A program made the translations under genes and the position numbers. The notes beneath the pieces were generated by a model, which saw only the letters and a program-made list of their open reading frames with translations, had not been told where the DNA came from and did no database searches. Positions 8,939 to 16,936 of a stretch of 64,000 nt of DNA are shown in pieces. The stretch is from Salinibaculum rarum (GTDB lineage Archaea > Halobacteriota > Halobacteria > Halobacteriales > Haloarculaceae). The stretch lies in NCBI RefSeq assembly GCF_030505615.1, contig NZ_CP129992.1:2790001-2854000 (forward strand). Direction: 5' to 3'. Each line of letters opens with the position of its first letter. The first letter of the stretch is position 1.

Positions 8939-10903
8939 TTACTTGCCTTCGAACTCTGGGTCTTCGTCGGACTGCATCTTGGAGACGCCCTCCAGGAAGT
9001 CCTCGGAGCCGATGAGGTGGCCGAAGGCCTGGGCCTCGACTTCGAGGCCCGCTTCGGTGTCGTCGCGGCCGGCGAGGAACGCCTTCTTGGTGTACTCCTG
9101 GGCCAGCGGCGGGCCGGCGGCGAGGTCCTCGGCGAGGCCGAGCGCCTGCTCTTCGAGTTCGTCGTTGTCGACGACTTCGTTGACGAAGCCGTAGTCGGCC
9201 ATCGTCTCGGCGTCGTAGTGGTCGCAGGTGAAGATGACCTCCTTTGCGCGGCTCTCGCCGATGAGGTGTTTGAGTCGCTGCGTGCCACCCCAGCCGGGGA
9301 GGATACCGAGGTTGTGTTCTGGCTGCCCGAACGTCGACCGTTCCGTGGCGACTCGCATGTCGGCGCAGGTGGCCATTTCCATGCCACCGCCGAGCGTGTA
9401 GCCGTCGATTCCGGCGACGACGGGCATCGAGAGCTCTTCGAGTTTGCCCCACGTCTGCTGGCCGTGTCGTGAGAGCTCGATGGCGTCGATTGGGTTGGCG
9501 CTGCCGGCCATACCGACCGCGTCAGCACCGGCACAGAACGCTCGGTCGCCCGCGCCAGTGACGAGGACGGCGCGCACGTCGTCGTCGGCCTCCAGTTCGT
9601 CGAGCGCAGCGCCGAACTCGTCGAGCAGTTCCGGCGTCACCGTGTTCATCTGCTGGGGGCGGTCGAGCACGACCTGGCCGACGTTCTCGGACGGGTATTC
9701 GACGCGAATCGTATCGAAGCTGACCGTCTCCTCGTCACTGCCACCGTAGAAGCCACCGTCCTCGGCGGCTGCCTCGAGTCCCTCACTGGGCTCGTACCGG
9801 CCGTGTCCGGTCTCGTCGTGGGCTTCTTCGAGGGTCTCGACAAGGGAATCGAGACCGGCCTTGTCGGCCATCTTGGCAGGACCGTCGGGGAAGCCACCGC
9901 CGAGCTTGACGGCCTCGTCGATGTCCTCGACGGGCGCGACGTCCTTCTGGACGAGTTTGCCGGCCTCGTTGGCCATGATCGCCAGCAGGCGATTCTCGAC
10001 GTCCTCGCGGCCGGCGTCCATCGGAATGTCGACGCCGCCGTTCTCGTAATCGTAGAATCCCTTGTCAGTCTTCTTCCCGAGTTCCTCGTCGTCGACTTTC
10101 CGCTGGAGGAGCGGACAGGGTTCGTAGGCGTCGCCGAGTACCTCGTGCATGTAATCGAGGACGTGCAGCGTCACGTCGTTGCCCACCTGGTCGCCGAGTT
10201 CGAACGCGCCCATCGGGAGATTGAGGTCGTACTTCGTGGTGGAGTCGACCTCTTCGATGGTCGCAACGTCGCTGTCGACGAGCCAGCAAGCCTCGTTCAT
10301 CAGCGGGACGAGGATGCGATTGACGATAAAGCCAGGCTCGTCTTTGCGGACGTGGACGGGCGATTTGCCCATCGCCTCGGCCAGTTCCGCGATGAGGTCC
10401 GTCGTCTCCTGGGACGTGTGTTTCCCGTTGATGACCTCGACGAGGTCCATCTGGACGGGCGGGTTGAAAAAGTGCATCCCGCAGAACTGCTCGGGTCGGT
10501 CCGTCACTTCAGAGAGTTCCGTGATGGAGAGGCTGGAGGTGTTGGAGGCGAAGATGGTGCGGTCGGGGGCGGCCGCGTCGAGTTCCTGGTAGACATCCTG
10601 CTTGATGTCCATGTTCTCGATGATAGCCTCGATGACCACATCGGCGTCGTCGACTGCCTCCTCGAGGTCGACGACCGGTGTGACACTCTCGACGGCGGCG
10701 TCGCGGTCCTCCTCGCTGATAATCTCTTTTTCGGCGAGTTTGTTCAGACTCCACTCGATCTGGTCGTAGCCGTCCTGGACAATCTCCTCTTCGATGTCCC
10801 TGAGGCGAACGTTGTATCCCGCGAGTGCAGCAACTTCTGCGATACCGTGGCCCATAGTGCCGGCGCCAAGCACCGTGATAGTGTCTATGTCATCGAGTTC
10901 CAT
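8939..10903 (-). CDS. 3-hydroxyacyl-CoA dehydrogenase / enoyl-CoA hydratase fusion
   Basis: 654 residues. The N-terminal 3-hydroxyacyl-CoA dehydrogenase has the NAD motif GAGTMG (13-18), SNTSSLSITEL, GMHFFNPPVQMDLVEVI and the C-terminal DKGFYDY segment. After a short linker (~385) comes a crotonase/enoyl-CoA hydratase domain with CAGADAVGMAG, GYTLGGGMEMATCADMRVA and the acid/base region FGQPEHNLGILPGWGGTQRL. The order HCDH then ECH is the reverse of bacterial FadB and is the usual archaeal arrangement. It carries out two consecutive beta-oxidation steps. It is divergent from the acyl-CoA dehydrogenase at 11025 (121-bp shared upstream region). Confidence 0.95.
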   Translation of the reverse strand: MELDDIDTITVLGAGTMGHGIAEVAALAGYNVRLRDIEEEIVQDGYDQIEWSLNKLAEKEIISEEDRDAAVESVTPVVDLEEAVDDADVVIEAIIENMDIKQDVYQELDAAAPDRTIFASNTSSLSITELSEVTDRPEQFCGMHFFNPPVQMDLVEVINGKHTSQETTDLIAELAEAMGKSPVHVRKDEPGFIVNRILVPLMNEACWLVDSDVATIEEVDSTTKYDLNLPMGAFELGDQVGNDVTLHVLDYMHEVLGDAYEPCPLLQRKVDDEELGKKTDKGFYDYENGGVDIPMDAGREDVENRLLAIMANEAGKLVQKDVAPVEDIDEAVKLGGGFPDGPAKMADKAGLDSLVETLEEAHDETGHGRYEPSEGLEAAAEDGGFYGGSDEETVSFDTIRVEYPSENVGQVVLDRPQQMNTVTPELLDEFGAALDELEADDDVRAVLVTGAGDRAFCAGADAVGMAGSANPIDAIELSRHGQQTWGKLEELSMPVVAGIDGYTLGGGMEMATCADMRVATERSTFGQPEHNLGILPGWGGTQRLKHLIGESRAKEVIFTCDHYDAETMADYGFVNEVVDNDELEEQALGLAEDLAAGPPLAQEYTKKAFLAGRDDTEAGLEVEAQAFGHLIGSEDFLEGVSKMQSDEDPEFEGK

Positions 10904-11024
10904 GGTTCAACGTTACAGTGGTTGCGCGCCCAGGTTTTGAACGTTTTCTTTCTGACATAGACAACCCGACGCCAGTTTATCAGCCTCGGAAAACACTAAC
11001 TGAGCTTGGGGAGTGGTATCACGT

Positions 11025-12182
11025 ATGGACTACGGACTGACCGACGAACAACAGCAAATTCGAGACGAAGTTCGCCGCTTTGCGGAAAACGAAATCGAAC
11101 CGGTCGCAACGGAGTACGACCGGAAGGAGAAGTATCCCCACGAGGTGATGGACGAGGCAGCCAAGATGGGGCTGACTGGCGCGAACATCCCCGTCGAGTA
11201 CGGCGGCGCGGGCTACTCGACACTGGAGATGGCGCTCATCACCGAGGAGTTGTTCGCCGTCGACCCCGGTATCGGGCTCGACATCACCGCCGCCTCCTTC
11301 GGTGCAGAGGCACTCATCGGCTTTGGCACCGAGGAACAGAAAGAAGAGTATCTGGAACCGGTCACGAGCGGCGACGCCGTGATGGGCGCGGCCATCAGCG
11401 AACCCGACGTCGGCTCGGACGTGTCGGCAGTCTCGACACAGGCCGAGAAAGACGGCGACGAGTGGGTGATAAACGGGAACAAGATGTGGATTACCAACGG
11501 CTCTGTCGGCGATTACTTCGTCGTCCTCGTCCAGACAGACCCCGATGCAGAGGGCCGGTACAACGGCTTCTCGCAGATTATCGTCGAATCGGACCGCGAC
11601 GGGTTCACCGCCGAGAAGATAACCGGGAAGATGGGAATTCGTGCCTCCGATACGGCCGAACTCATTTTCGACGACGTGCGCGTGCCCGAGGAGAATCTGG
11701 TCGGGACCCGGGGCGGTGGGTTCTTGCAGTTGATGCAGTTTTTCGACGAGACCCGGACCGCAGTCGCCGCACAGGGCGTCGGCATCGCCAAAGGTGCGAC
11801 CGAGCGCGCACTCGACTACGCACAGGATCGCGAGCAGTTCGGGCAGTCCGTCTCGGAGTTTCAGGCAATCCAGCACAAACTCGCGGACATGCACACGAAG
11901 ACGGAGGCCGCCCGCCAGCTGACGTACAAGTCCGCCTGGAGTGTCGACAACTCGGAGGAACAGCTGACGATGCTGGCCTCGATGGCCAAAGAGTACGCCT
12001 CACGGGTTGCCGTCGACACCGCCGACGAGGCCGTCCAGATTCACGGCGGGGCCGGCTACGTCAACGACTTCGACGTCGAGCGACTCTACCGCGACGCCAA
12101 GATTACACAGATTTACGAGGGCACCACCGAAATCCAGAAGAACATCATCGCCCGCGAACTCCTCGGAAAGGGGATGTTCTAA
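11025..12182 (+). CDS. acyl-CoA dehydrogenase
   Basis: 385 residues, normal for the family. Motifs: [19 protein letters not shown] (FAD/acyl binding), [36 protein letters not shown], the second signature [24 protein letters not shown] and [18 protein letters not shown] with the catalytic Glu. It oxidises acyl-CoA to trans-2-enoyl-CoA and passes electrons to ETF. A GTG 12 nt upstream is possible but ATG 11025 begins the conserved [10 protein letters not shown]. Its product is the substrate of the divergent HCDH-ECH enzyme. Confidence 0.95.
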   Translation: MDYGLTDEQQQIRDEVRRFAENEIEPVATEYDRKEKYPHEVMDEAAKMGLTGANIPVEYGGAGYSTLEMALITEELFAVDPGIGLDITAASFGAEALIGFGTEEQKEEYLEPVTSGDAVMGAAISEPDVGSDVSAVSTQAEKDGDEWVINGNKMWITNGSVGDYFVVLVQTDPDAEGRYNGFSQIIVESDRDGFTAEKITGKMGIRASDTAELIFDDVRVPEENLVGTRGGGFLQLMQFFDETRTAVAAQGVGIAKGATERALDYAQDREQFGQSVSEFQAIQHKLADMHTKTEAARQLTYKSAWSVDNSEEQLTMLASMAKEYASRVAVDTADEAVQIHGGAGYVNDFDVERLYRDAKITQIYEGTTEIQKNIIARELLGKGMF

Positions 12183-12484
12183 CGGGCAGGGCTGGGCCAG
12201 CAGCCAATCGGTCGGTCCAGGATACTTAAAAGACCGAACTACTGCGGCAGGAACTACAACCTCGAGCAACGTCAACGGTGTAGTGCCGGGTGCATCAGAG
12301 TGCCACTGTCGACACCCGGACGCTGGGGACTCACAACTGGCCATTTGCGGCCGCTAACGCCGGACTCGGTCGCCACTCGGGTCCGCTCACCTTTTCAGAT
12401 ACAAAGCGTATGAGAGACTGGTCCGGAACAACTGTTGCTCCCAAATTTCAGTGACTCAGCTGTTTAAACGTGTGTCTCTCCTGC
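12183..12484 (+). other. 302-bp stretch without a recognised gene
   Basis: Between the acyl-CoA dehydrogenase and the split kinase (convergent). It holds a promoter-like TTAAAA at 12226-12231 on the plus strand and a TTTAAAC near 12462, but no ORF with recognisable coding character: the only short frame after the first box is a 24-codon GTG frame at 12283. A small RNA cannot be excluded; I see no stable long hairpin. Confidence 0.5.
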
Positions 12485-13978
12485 TCAGTGAGTTTTCTTT
12501 TGGGGTAACTCGACGCCGGTGATTTCGAACCGCGCGCCGCCCTCTGCACTTTCGGTCACGTGTATCTGCCAGTCGTGGGCTTCGACGACTTGCTTGACGA
12601 TGTTCAGCCCGAAGCCGGTTCCCTCCTCGGACGTCGAGTAGCCGGCCTCGAACACGTCCGTGCGCTCCGCAGGTGAGATTCCGGTACCGTCGTCCTCAAC
12701 GTAGAAGCCATCCTCCAGTTCGCCGACGGTGATAGTCACGTTCTCGCCGCCGTGTTCGGTGGCGTTGCGAAAGAGGTTCTCGAACACCTGTCTGAGGCGG
12801 CTCGTATCGGCCTGTATCATAGACTCGGCGTCAGTAACGAGAGTTGCCTCCGCGGTTTCGACGTTTTTCCAGCACTGCGTCGCGAGTGTCGCAAGGTCAA
12901 TCGGCTCCAAGTCGGTGACCGCATCGCTTTCCCGGGCCAGCGTGAGCACATCGTTGATGAGCGCTCCCATCCGCGTGTGTGCCCGCTCGATAGGGGGCAG
13001 ATGCTCACTGTCACAATCCTCGGCCAGCAGGGCAAGCCGCGCGCTGGCGACGTTCAACGGATTGCGCAGGTCGTGGCTCACGACACTCGCAAAGTCGTCC
13101 AGGCGTTCGTTTTGCCGTTTGAGTTCCTGTTTTTGCTGTCGCTGTTCTGTGATGTCTCTGAGAACGACGACGGCTCCCTGAAAGTCACTCGTCGGGGGGA
13201 TTTCAGACTGAGACAGTTCGTACCAGTGTGTAGTATCGGCGACGTCAAGTTCGACTATCGAGCGCTCGTCGGTCGCCGATGCGATGAATTCCGCAGCATT
13301 CGTCTCCCCGGGGAGGACCGCGTCTATTTTGTTCCCGATTTGCGTGTCACTTGTCGAGAGGTCCCTCGCAGCCTCGTTCCAATCCATGATTCGCTGGTTG
13401 GAGTCAACGACAAAGACCGGCTCCTCCAGGGTACGAAAGAGATGGTCGCGTCCCACCGGAGCAGATGCGAACAGATCGTGTCGGTACAAGATACCGATGA
13501 GCAACACCGACATCGCTGCCGACCCGAGTGCTGCGTAATCAACGCCTGACAGAAATACTCCGGTCTTTTCGAAGATTAAATCGAGACTGACGACGGCCAG
13601 CGTCATTGCAACAACAGCAGCCAGTCGCCAGGACTTCGTGTAGCCCGTGGTCAGGAATCGGTACGTCAATCCAGTCGTTCCGATAAGGACCAGCGAGTAC
13701 CCGATTGTTTGTGTCAGCCGGCGAAATGGGGTGACACCGCCAAGGGAGACAGTCACGAGTGGTTCGGAGGTTGTTATGACGGATGGAAAGATGAACTCGG
13801 TAGCAATCGCTGGAACGGCAGTGGCGAGAATCAGACCGCCTGTTGCTATTCCCACGACCATTCTGACAGCTGTCGAGTGCACGAACTTACCATACCCAGC
13901 ATAGGTCATCGTGAAATAGAACCAGCTGAGAGCCATCAGACCACGGAGTCCGCGAATGAGAAAACTCGCGTAATAGGA
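12485..13978 (-). pseudogene. C-terminal part of a 7TM histidine kinase split by an insertion sequence
   Basis: This fragment encodes transmembrane helices 3-7 of a histidine-kinase 7TM N-terminal region, a PAS-like domain (LFRTLEEPVFVVDSNQRIMDWNEAARDL), HisKA with SHDLRNPLNVA and an HATPase domain (NLFRNATEHGG, EDDGTGISP, GTGFGLNIV). Its first ATG (13936) lies inside helix 3. Removing the insertion at 13979-15091 plus one 9-bp target copy restores one continuous 559-residue frame with the fragment at 15092-15286. The present gene lacks its promoter and first two helices, so it is probably inactive, though a truncated kinase could be made. Confidence 0.88.
13970..13978. repeat. 9-bp target-site duplication, left copy (right copy 15092-15100)
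   Basis: GTAATAGGA occurs immediately outside both inverted repeats, at 13970-13978 and 15092-15100. It marks a transposition event that has not been rearranged since. Confidence 0.93.
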
Positions 13979-13998
13979 GGCGGGCGTGCAGAATAGTT
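13979..13998. repeat. left terminal inverted repeat (partner 15072-15091)
   Basis: The left end reads inward GGCGGGCGTGCAGAATAGTT and the right end, read inward on the other strand, is the same except G for T at position 16. Confidence 0.9.
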
Positions 13999-14077
13999 AG
14001 CACGGCTCTGCTGGCTGATCAGCGATTCTGGAGGATCGATAGGAACTCTCTCGGAGATGAGGCAGGGACAGTGAGAT

Positions 14078-15070
14078 GTGTCAACCACTACCCTGCCACA
14101 CCAAGATACGATCACAGAGGTCTTGAAATCACTGGAAACCGAGACAACAGTACTATTCGAACATCTTGATCTCCAGTTTCTCTATGAATTCCCCGTGTTC
14201 GCCCCCGATCCGCGGGGGCGAACGCGGGAGTTCCATCCACCTGAACTGTTCCGAGGATTGCTTCACTGCTTCTACAACAGAATCTACGAACCAGAAGCGA
14301 TGGCTCAAGAACTCGCCAACGATGATGTCTGGCGTGTCTGCGAGTTCGAGCGACCGCCGTCACGGCGGACGATTGGCCGGTTTATCGACGATCTCTCTGG
14401 TGTCGTTGAGGAAGTCTTCTCACGAATTCTTCAGCAGGTGCTTGTCCGGGTTGAACTGGGTTCTTGCTTTCGGATTGACGGCACCGATGTCCGGGCGCCT
14501 CGCCCGGACGAGGATGCCTCGTGGAACTACGACAGTACAGCTGAGGAGACTTACTACGGCTACGGTTGCTGTCTGGTGACGACCGACAACAACATCCCGA
14601 TTGCCGCAGAGTTCACAGATGAGAAATCTGTGGACAAGGCGACGGCGAGGCGCATCACACAGGATGCGCTCGCCGTCAAAAAGCCAGTCACGTTCGTTGG
14701 TGACGCAGAGTTCGACATGTTGGACTGGCACGACGACCTGATTGAAGCAGGCGTCGTGCCAGTGGTTCCGTACAATCCACGGAACACAAATGATCCACCA
14801 GATATCGAGTACCGCATCCAGAAACGAATCAAGGAACATAGCGACACTGTCCGCGTCTGGGAAAAGCAGCTTGACGACACCTACGATAACCGGTCACAGG
14901 TCGAAACAGCAATCGGCGTGTGCAAGGATCTCGGCCTCGGGACTCCGCAAGTCCGAGGCCGAGAACGGGCAAAAACTCACGTCTTCGTCGCTCTCTGTCT
15001 TCGTTTGGCTGTCGTCATCGCTAACCATGAACGAGGAGGTGACATCGCAAGTCCGATCGTTGAGCTATGA
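14078..15070 (+). CDS. IS transposase (DDE)
   Basis: 330 residues with a GTG start. The N-terminal part has REFHPPELFRGLLHCFYNRIYEPEAMA and SRRTIGRFIDDL, typical of halophilic IS5-like transposases. The probable DDE triad is Asp in FRIDGTDVRAP, Asp in FVGDAEFDML and Glu in NRSQVETAIGVCKDLG. The C-terminus ends near the right inverted repeat. It lacks the extreme acidity of its neighbours. Its direction is opposite to the interrupted kinase. Exact family assignment is open. Confidence 0.92.
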   Translation: MSTTTLPHQDTITEVLKSLETETTVLFEHLDLQFLYEFPVFAPDPRGRTREFHPPELFRGLLHCFYNRIYEPEAMAQELANDDVWRVCEFERPPSRRTIGRFIDDLSGVVEEVFSRILQQVLVRVELGSCFRIDGTDVRAPRPDEDASWNYDSTAEETYYGYGCCLVTTDNNIPIAAEFTDEKSVDKATARRITQDALAVKKPVTFVGDAEFDMLDWHDDLIEAGVVPVVPYNPRNTNDPPDIEYRIQKRIKEHSDTVRVWEKQLDDTYDNRSQVETAIGVCKDLGLGTPQVRGRERAKTHVFVALCLRLAVVIANHERGGDIASPIVEL

Positions 15071-15091
15071 GAACTCTTCTGCACGCCCGCC

Positions 15092-15286
15092 GTAATAGGA
15101 GGTAACGCGACCACCGAGTAACTCGGCTATCTGCGCACTGATCCATAGCACAACAACAGCCATAAAAAGGCGAAATTCGGTGATTGCGATCCGTTCTGAA
15201 TTGCGAACGGTCCACAAGAGGCTGGCAACTGCTATGCACAACCCACCACCGAACAGGAGTAAGTGAGTCGAGAGTGGAGACAGCAT
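15092..15286 (-). pseudogene. N-terminal part of the IS-split 7TM histidine kinase
   Basis: From ATG 15286 this fragment encodes MLSPLSTHLLLFGGG and two membrane helices, ending in RVTSYY at the target duplication. As it stands, translation runs into the insertion and stops at 15065 after eight foreign residues, giving a 73-residue two-helix peptide. Joined to 13969-12485 it completes the 7TM region. A TTG 21 nt upstream could also start the frame. The AT-rich region upstream is the probable promoter. Confidence 0.87.
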
Positions 15287-15300
15287 ATCATGAAAGTACA

Positions 15301-15351
15301 ATATCAAATAGTGATATATCTAATGATATAAATAATAGTCAAGCAACAATA
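15301..15351 (-). promoter_or_regulatory. AT-rich promoter region with repeated ATATC/GATAT
   Basis: A strikingly AT-rich island in GC-rich DNA, upstream of the kinase start. It contains ATATC at 15301 and 15347, the palindrome GATATATC (15313-15320) and the inverted repeat ATATC-TAAT-GATAT (15316-15329). TATA-like TTTATATC lies on the minus strand. It may hold the promoter and an operator of the now broken kinase. Confidence 0.4.
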
Positions 15352-15409
15352 TCCGGTCTCCAGCGAATAATTCTCCAGCAGATTCGTGCTCTACGTTTCC
15401 GCCGGCATC

Positions 15410-16900
15410 TCAGACGTAGCCGGCCAGTGGCATCACCAGCCCCGTTATCCACCCGAGACTCCCCAACACGAGCAGGCCAGCGCCGCGTTCGTCGATGTGC
15501 GAGGAGCCGGCGGCGATAAGTCCCAGGCCACAGGCCAGCCCGACCCGGTGCAAGACAAGCTGGACCGGGATACTGGAGATGCCAAGCCCCCCGAAATCGA
15601 GGACAAAGGCCATCGTCAGCCCGACAAAGGAGAAGGCAAACGCCGGCAGCGGCTCGAGCGGCGACCCGATTCGGCGCGCGACCTGCTGGAGTCGGGCAAA
15701 GCGCGAAGTCGCGCCAAACGGCTGGGAGAGAACGAACGTGATGGTCGGCAACCCGATAGCGATGACCGGATAGAGTATCGGAAAGACAACTTTCGGGTCG
15801 ACCGACGGGAGCGTCGACTCGAAGATGACGCCCGCGCTCCGGACGCCGAGATACAGTGCGACGAGCGCCCCAGCGAGGACGTAGCCGCGAACGTTCCGTC
15901 GGTTCCAGCCCGCGAATCGCCGCAGTTCGCCCTGGAGTGAGCGGCGCGTCTGGCGGGTGAACACACCGAGCACGAGCAGTGCCGCCAGGCCGGGGACGAG
16001 CGTGATTTCGGAAATCCACCCGTCGTTCCAGCCGCGATTGACGCCGTAGTACTCGCGGCTGACCGTCTGCACGAACGGCTTGTCGAGAAAGTCCGACTCC
16101 AGAACGGTGCGCGACGACTGGATGTCGACGACGGTGTGGCGCAGTCGGAACCAGTCGAAGTACTCGCGGTGAATCTGTATCGCCGTCCACTCGGACCCGT
16201 CGGTCGTGTACGCGCGGATGTGATACCGGCTTCCGAAGTACTCGCCGGCGTGAATCTGGTAGGCTTCTTTCACCCAGCCTGCGTCACCGCCCACCGGACG
16301 AGCGTCGATATACGAGTAGCGCGTGGCGCCGTGCGTGTCCTGCCAGCCGAGCCCACCGCCTTTGATAGTCACCGGCTGGGCGTCGGTCGCGTTCGTCGCG
16401 TTGGTCTCGTTGTCCGGTGTCGGTGCGTCTACCGCTACCCCGGCGGGACTGTCGTTGCCCGGCGTGGTGTTCGTCTCGGTCAGTGCCCCAGTAGTTTCCT
16501 CGTCGGTCGCGTTGAGAACGGTCTGGTTCGTGGCAGTCTCGTTCGTGTCGGGCTGATTTGTGGCAGTGACGTTCGCGTCGGTCGCGTTCACATCAGTCGC
16601 GTTGTTCGGCTCCGTAATCTGCCAGTTGAGCTTCGTCTGCTCGGTGAGCGTTCGCTTGACGCGCTCGTCGTCGCCGACGATGACGAGGTTCACCGCGAGG
16701 GTCCGCTCGAAGGTCGTCTTGCCACGGGAGGTGTACGGCCAGAGATGACTCCCGTTCTCGACGGGCTGAATCATCTGCTCGTCTGTCGGCGTGTTCCCGT
16801 CGGTCGGGTTCAGCGTCGGCAGTCCCAGGCCGCCCGCGAGGAGATACGTCCCCGCCAGCAAGAGCAAGCCCACGACGAGGAGCCGACGACGCGTGAACAT
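15410..16900 (-). CDS. polytopic membrane protein with N-glycosylation-rich extracellular domain (LssY_C-like)
   Basis: 496 residues. Residues 8-27 form an N-terminal membrane anchor. Residues ~28-305 are predicted extracellular and contain a Thr/Asn/Asp-rich insert (~100-180) with about eleven N-X-S/T sequons. The surrounding domain (TLAVNLVIVGDDERVKRTL...SRYHIRAYTTDGSEWTAIQI...LRHTVVDIQSSRTVLESDFL) resembles the LssY C-terminal domain. About six helices follow. The role is unknown; a surface sensor or lipid/phosphatase-associated protein is conceivable. It lies alone between the split kinase and aRqcH on the same strand. Confidence 0.75.
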   Translation of the reverse strand: MFTRRRLLVVGLLLLAGTYLLAGGLGLPTLNPTDGNTPTDEQMIQPVENGSHLWPYTSRGKTTFERTLAVNLVIVGDDERVKRTLTEQTKLNWQITEPNNATDVNATDANVTATNQPDTNETATNQTVLNATDEETTGALTETNTTPGNDSPAGVAVDAPTPDNETNATNATDAQPVTIKGGGLGWQDTHGATRYSYIDARPVGGDAGWVKEAYQIHAGEYFGSRYHIRAYTTDGSEWTAIQIHREYFDWFRLRHTVVDIQSSRTVLESDFLDKPFVQTVSREYYGVNRGWNDGWISEITLVPGLAALLVLGVFTRQTRRSLQGELRRFAGWNRRNVRGYVLAGALVALYLGVRSAGVIFESTLPSVDPKVVFPILYPVIAIGLPTITFVLSQPFGATSRFARLQQVARRIGSPLEPLPAFAFSFVGLTMAFVLDFGGLGISSIPVQLVLHRVGLACGLGLIAAGSSHIDERGAGLLVLGSLGWITGLVMPLAGYV

Positions 16901-16936
16901 CAGTTATGGGCTCAACGATGCCGAGACATATATCAG

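Larger units (their letters stand above)
13979..15091 (+). mobile_element. 1,113-bp insertion sequence, IS5/IS4-like DDE type
   Basis: The element is bounded by 20-bp inverted repeats that differ at one base (left 13979-13998, right 15072-15091; outer core GGCGGGCGTGCAG) and flanked by a 9-bp direct repeat. It carries one transposase gene spanning nearly its full length. All parts are intact, which points to a recent, possibly still active copy. It landed in codons of a 7TM histidine kinase. I cannot assign the ISfinder group without a search. Confidence 0.93.
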
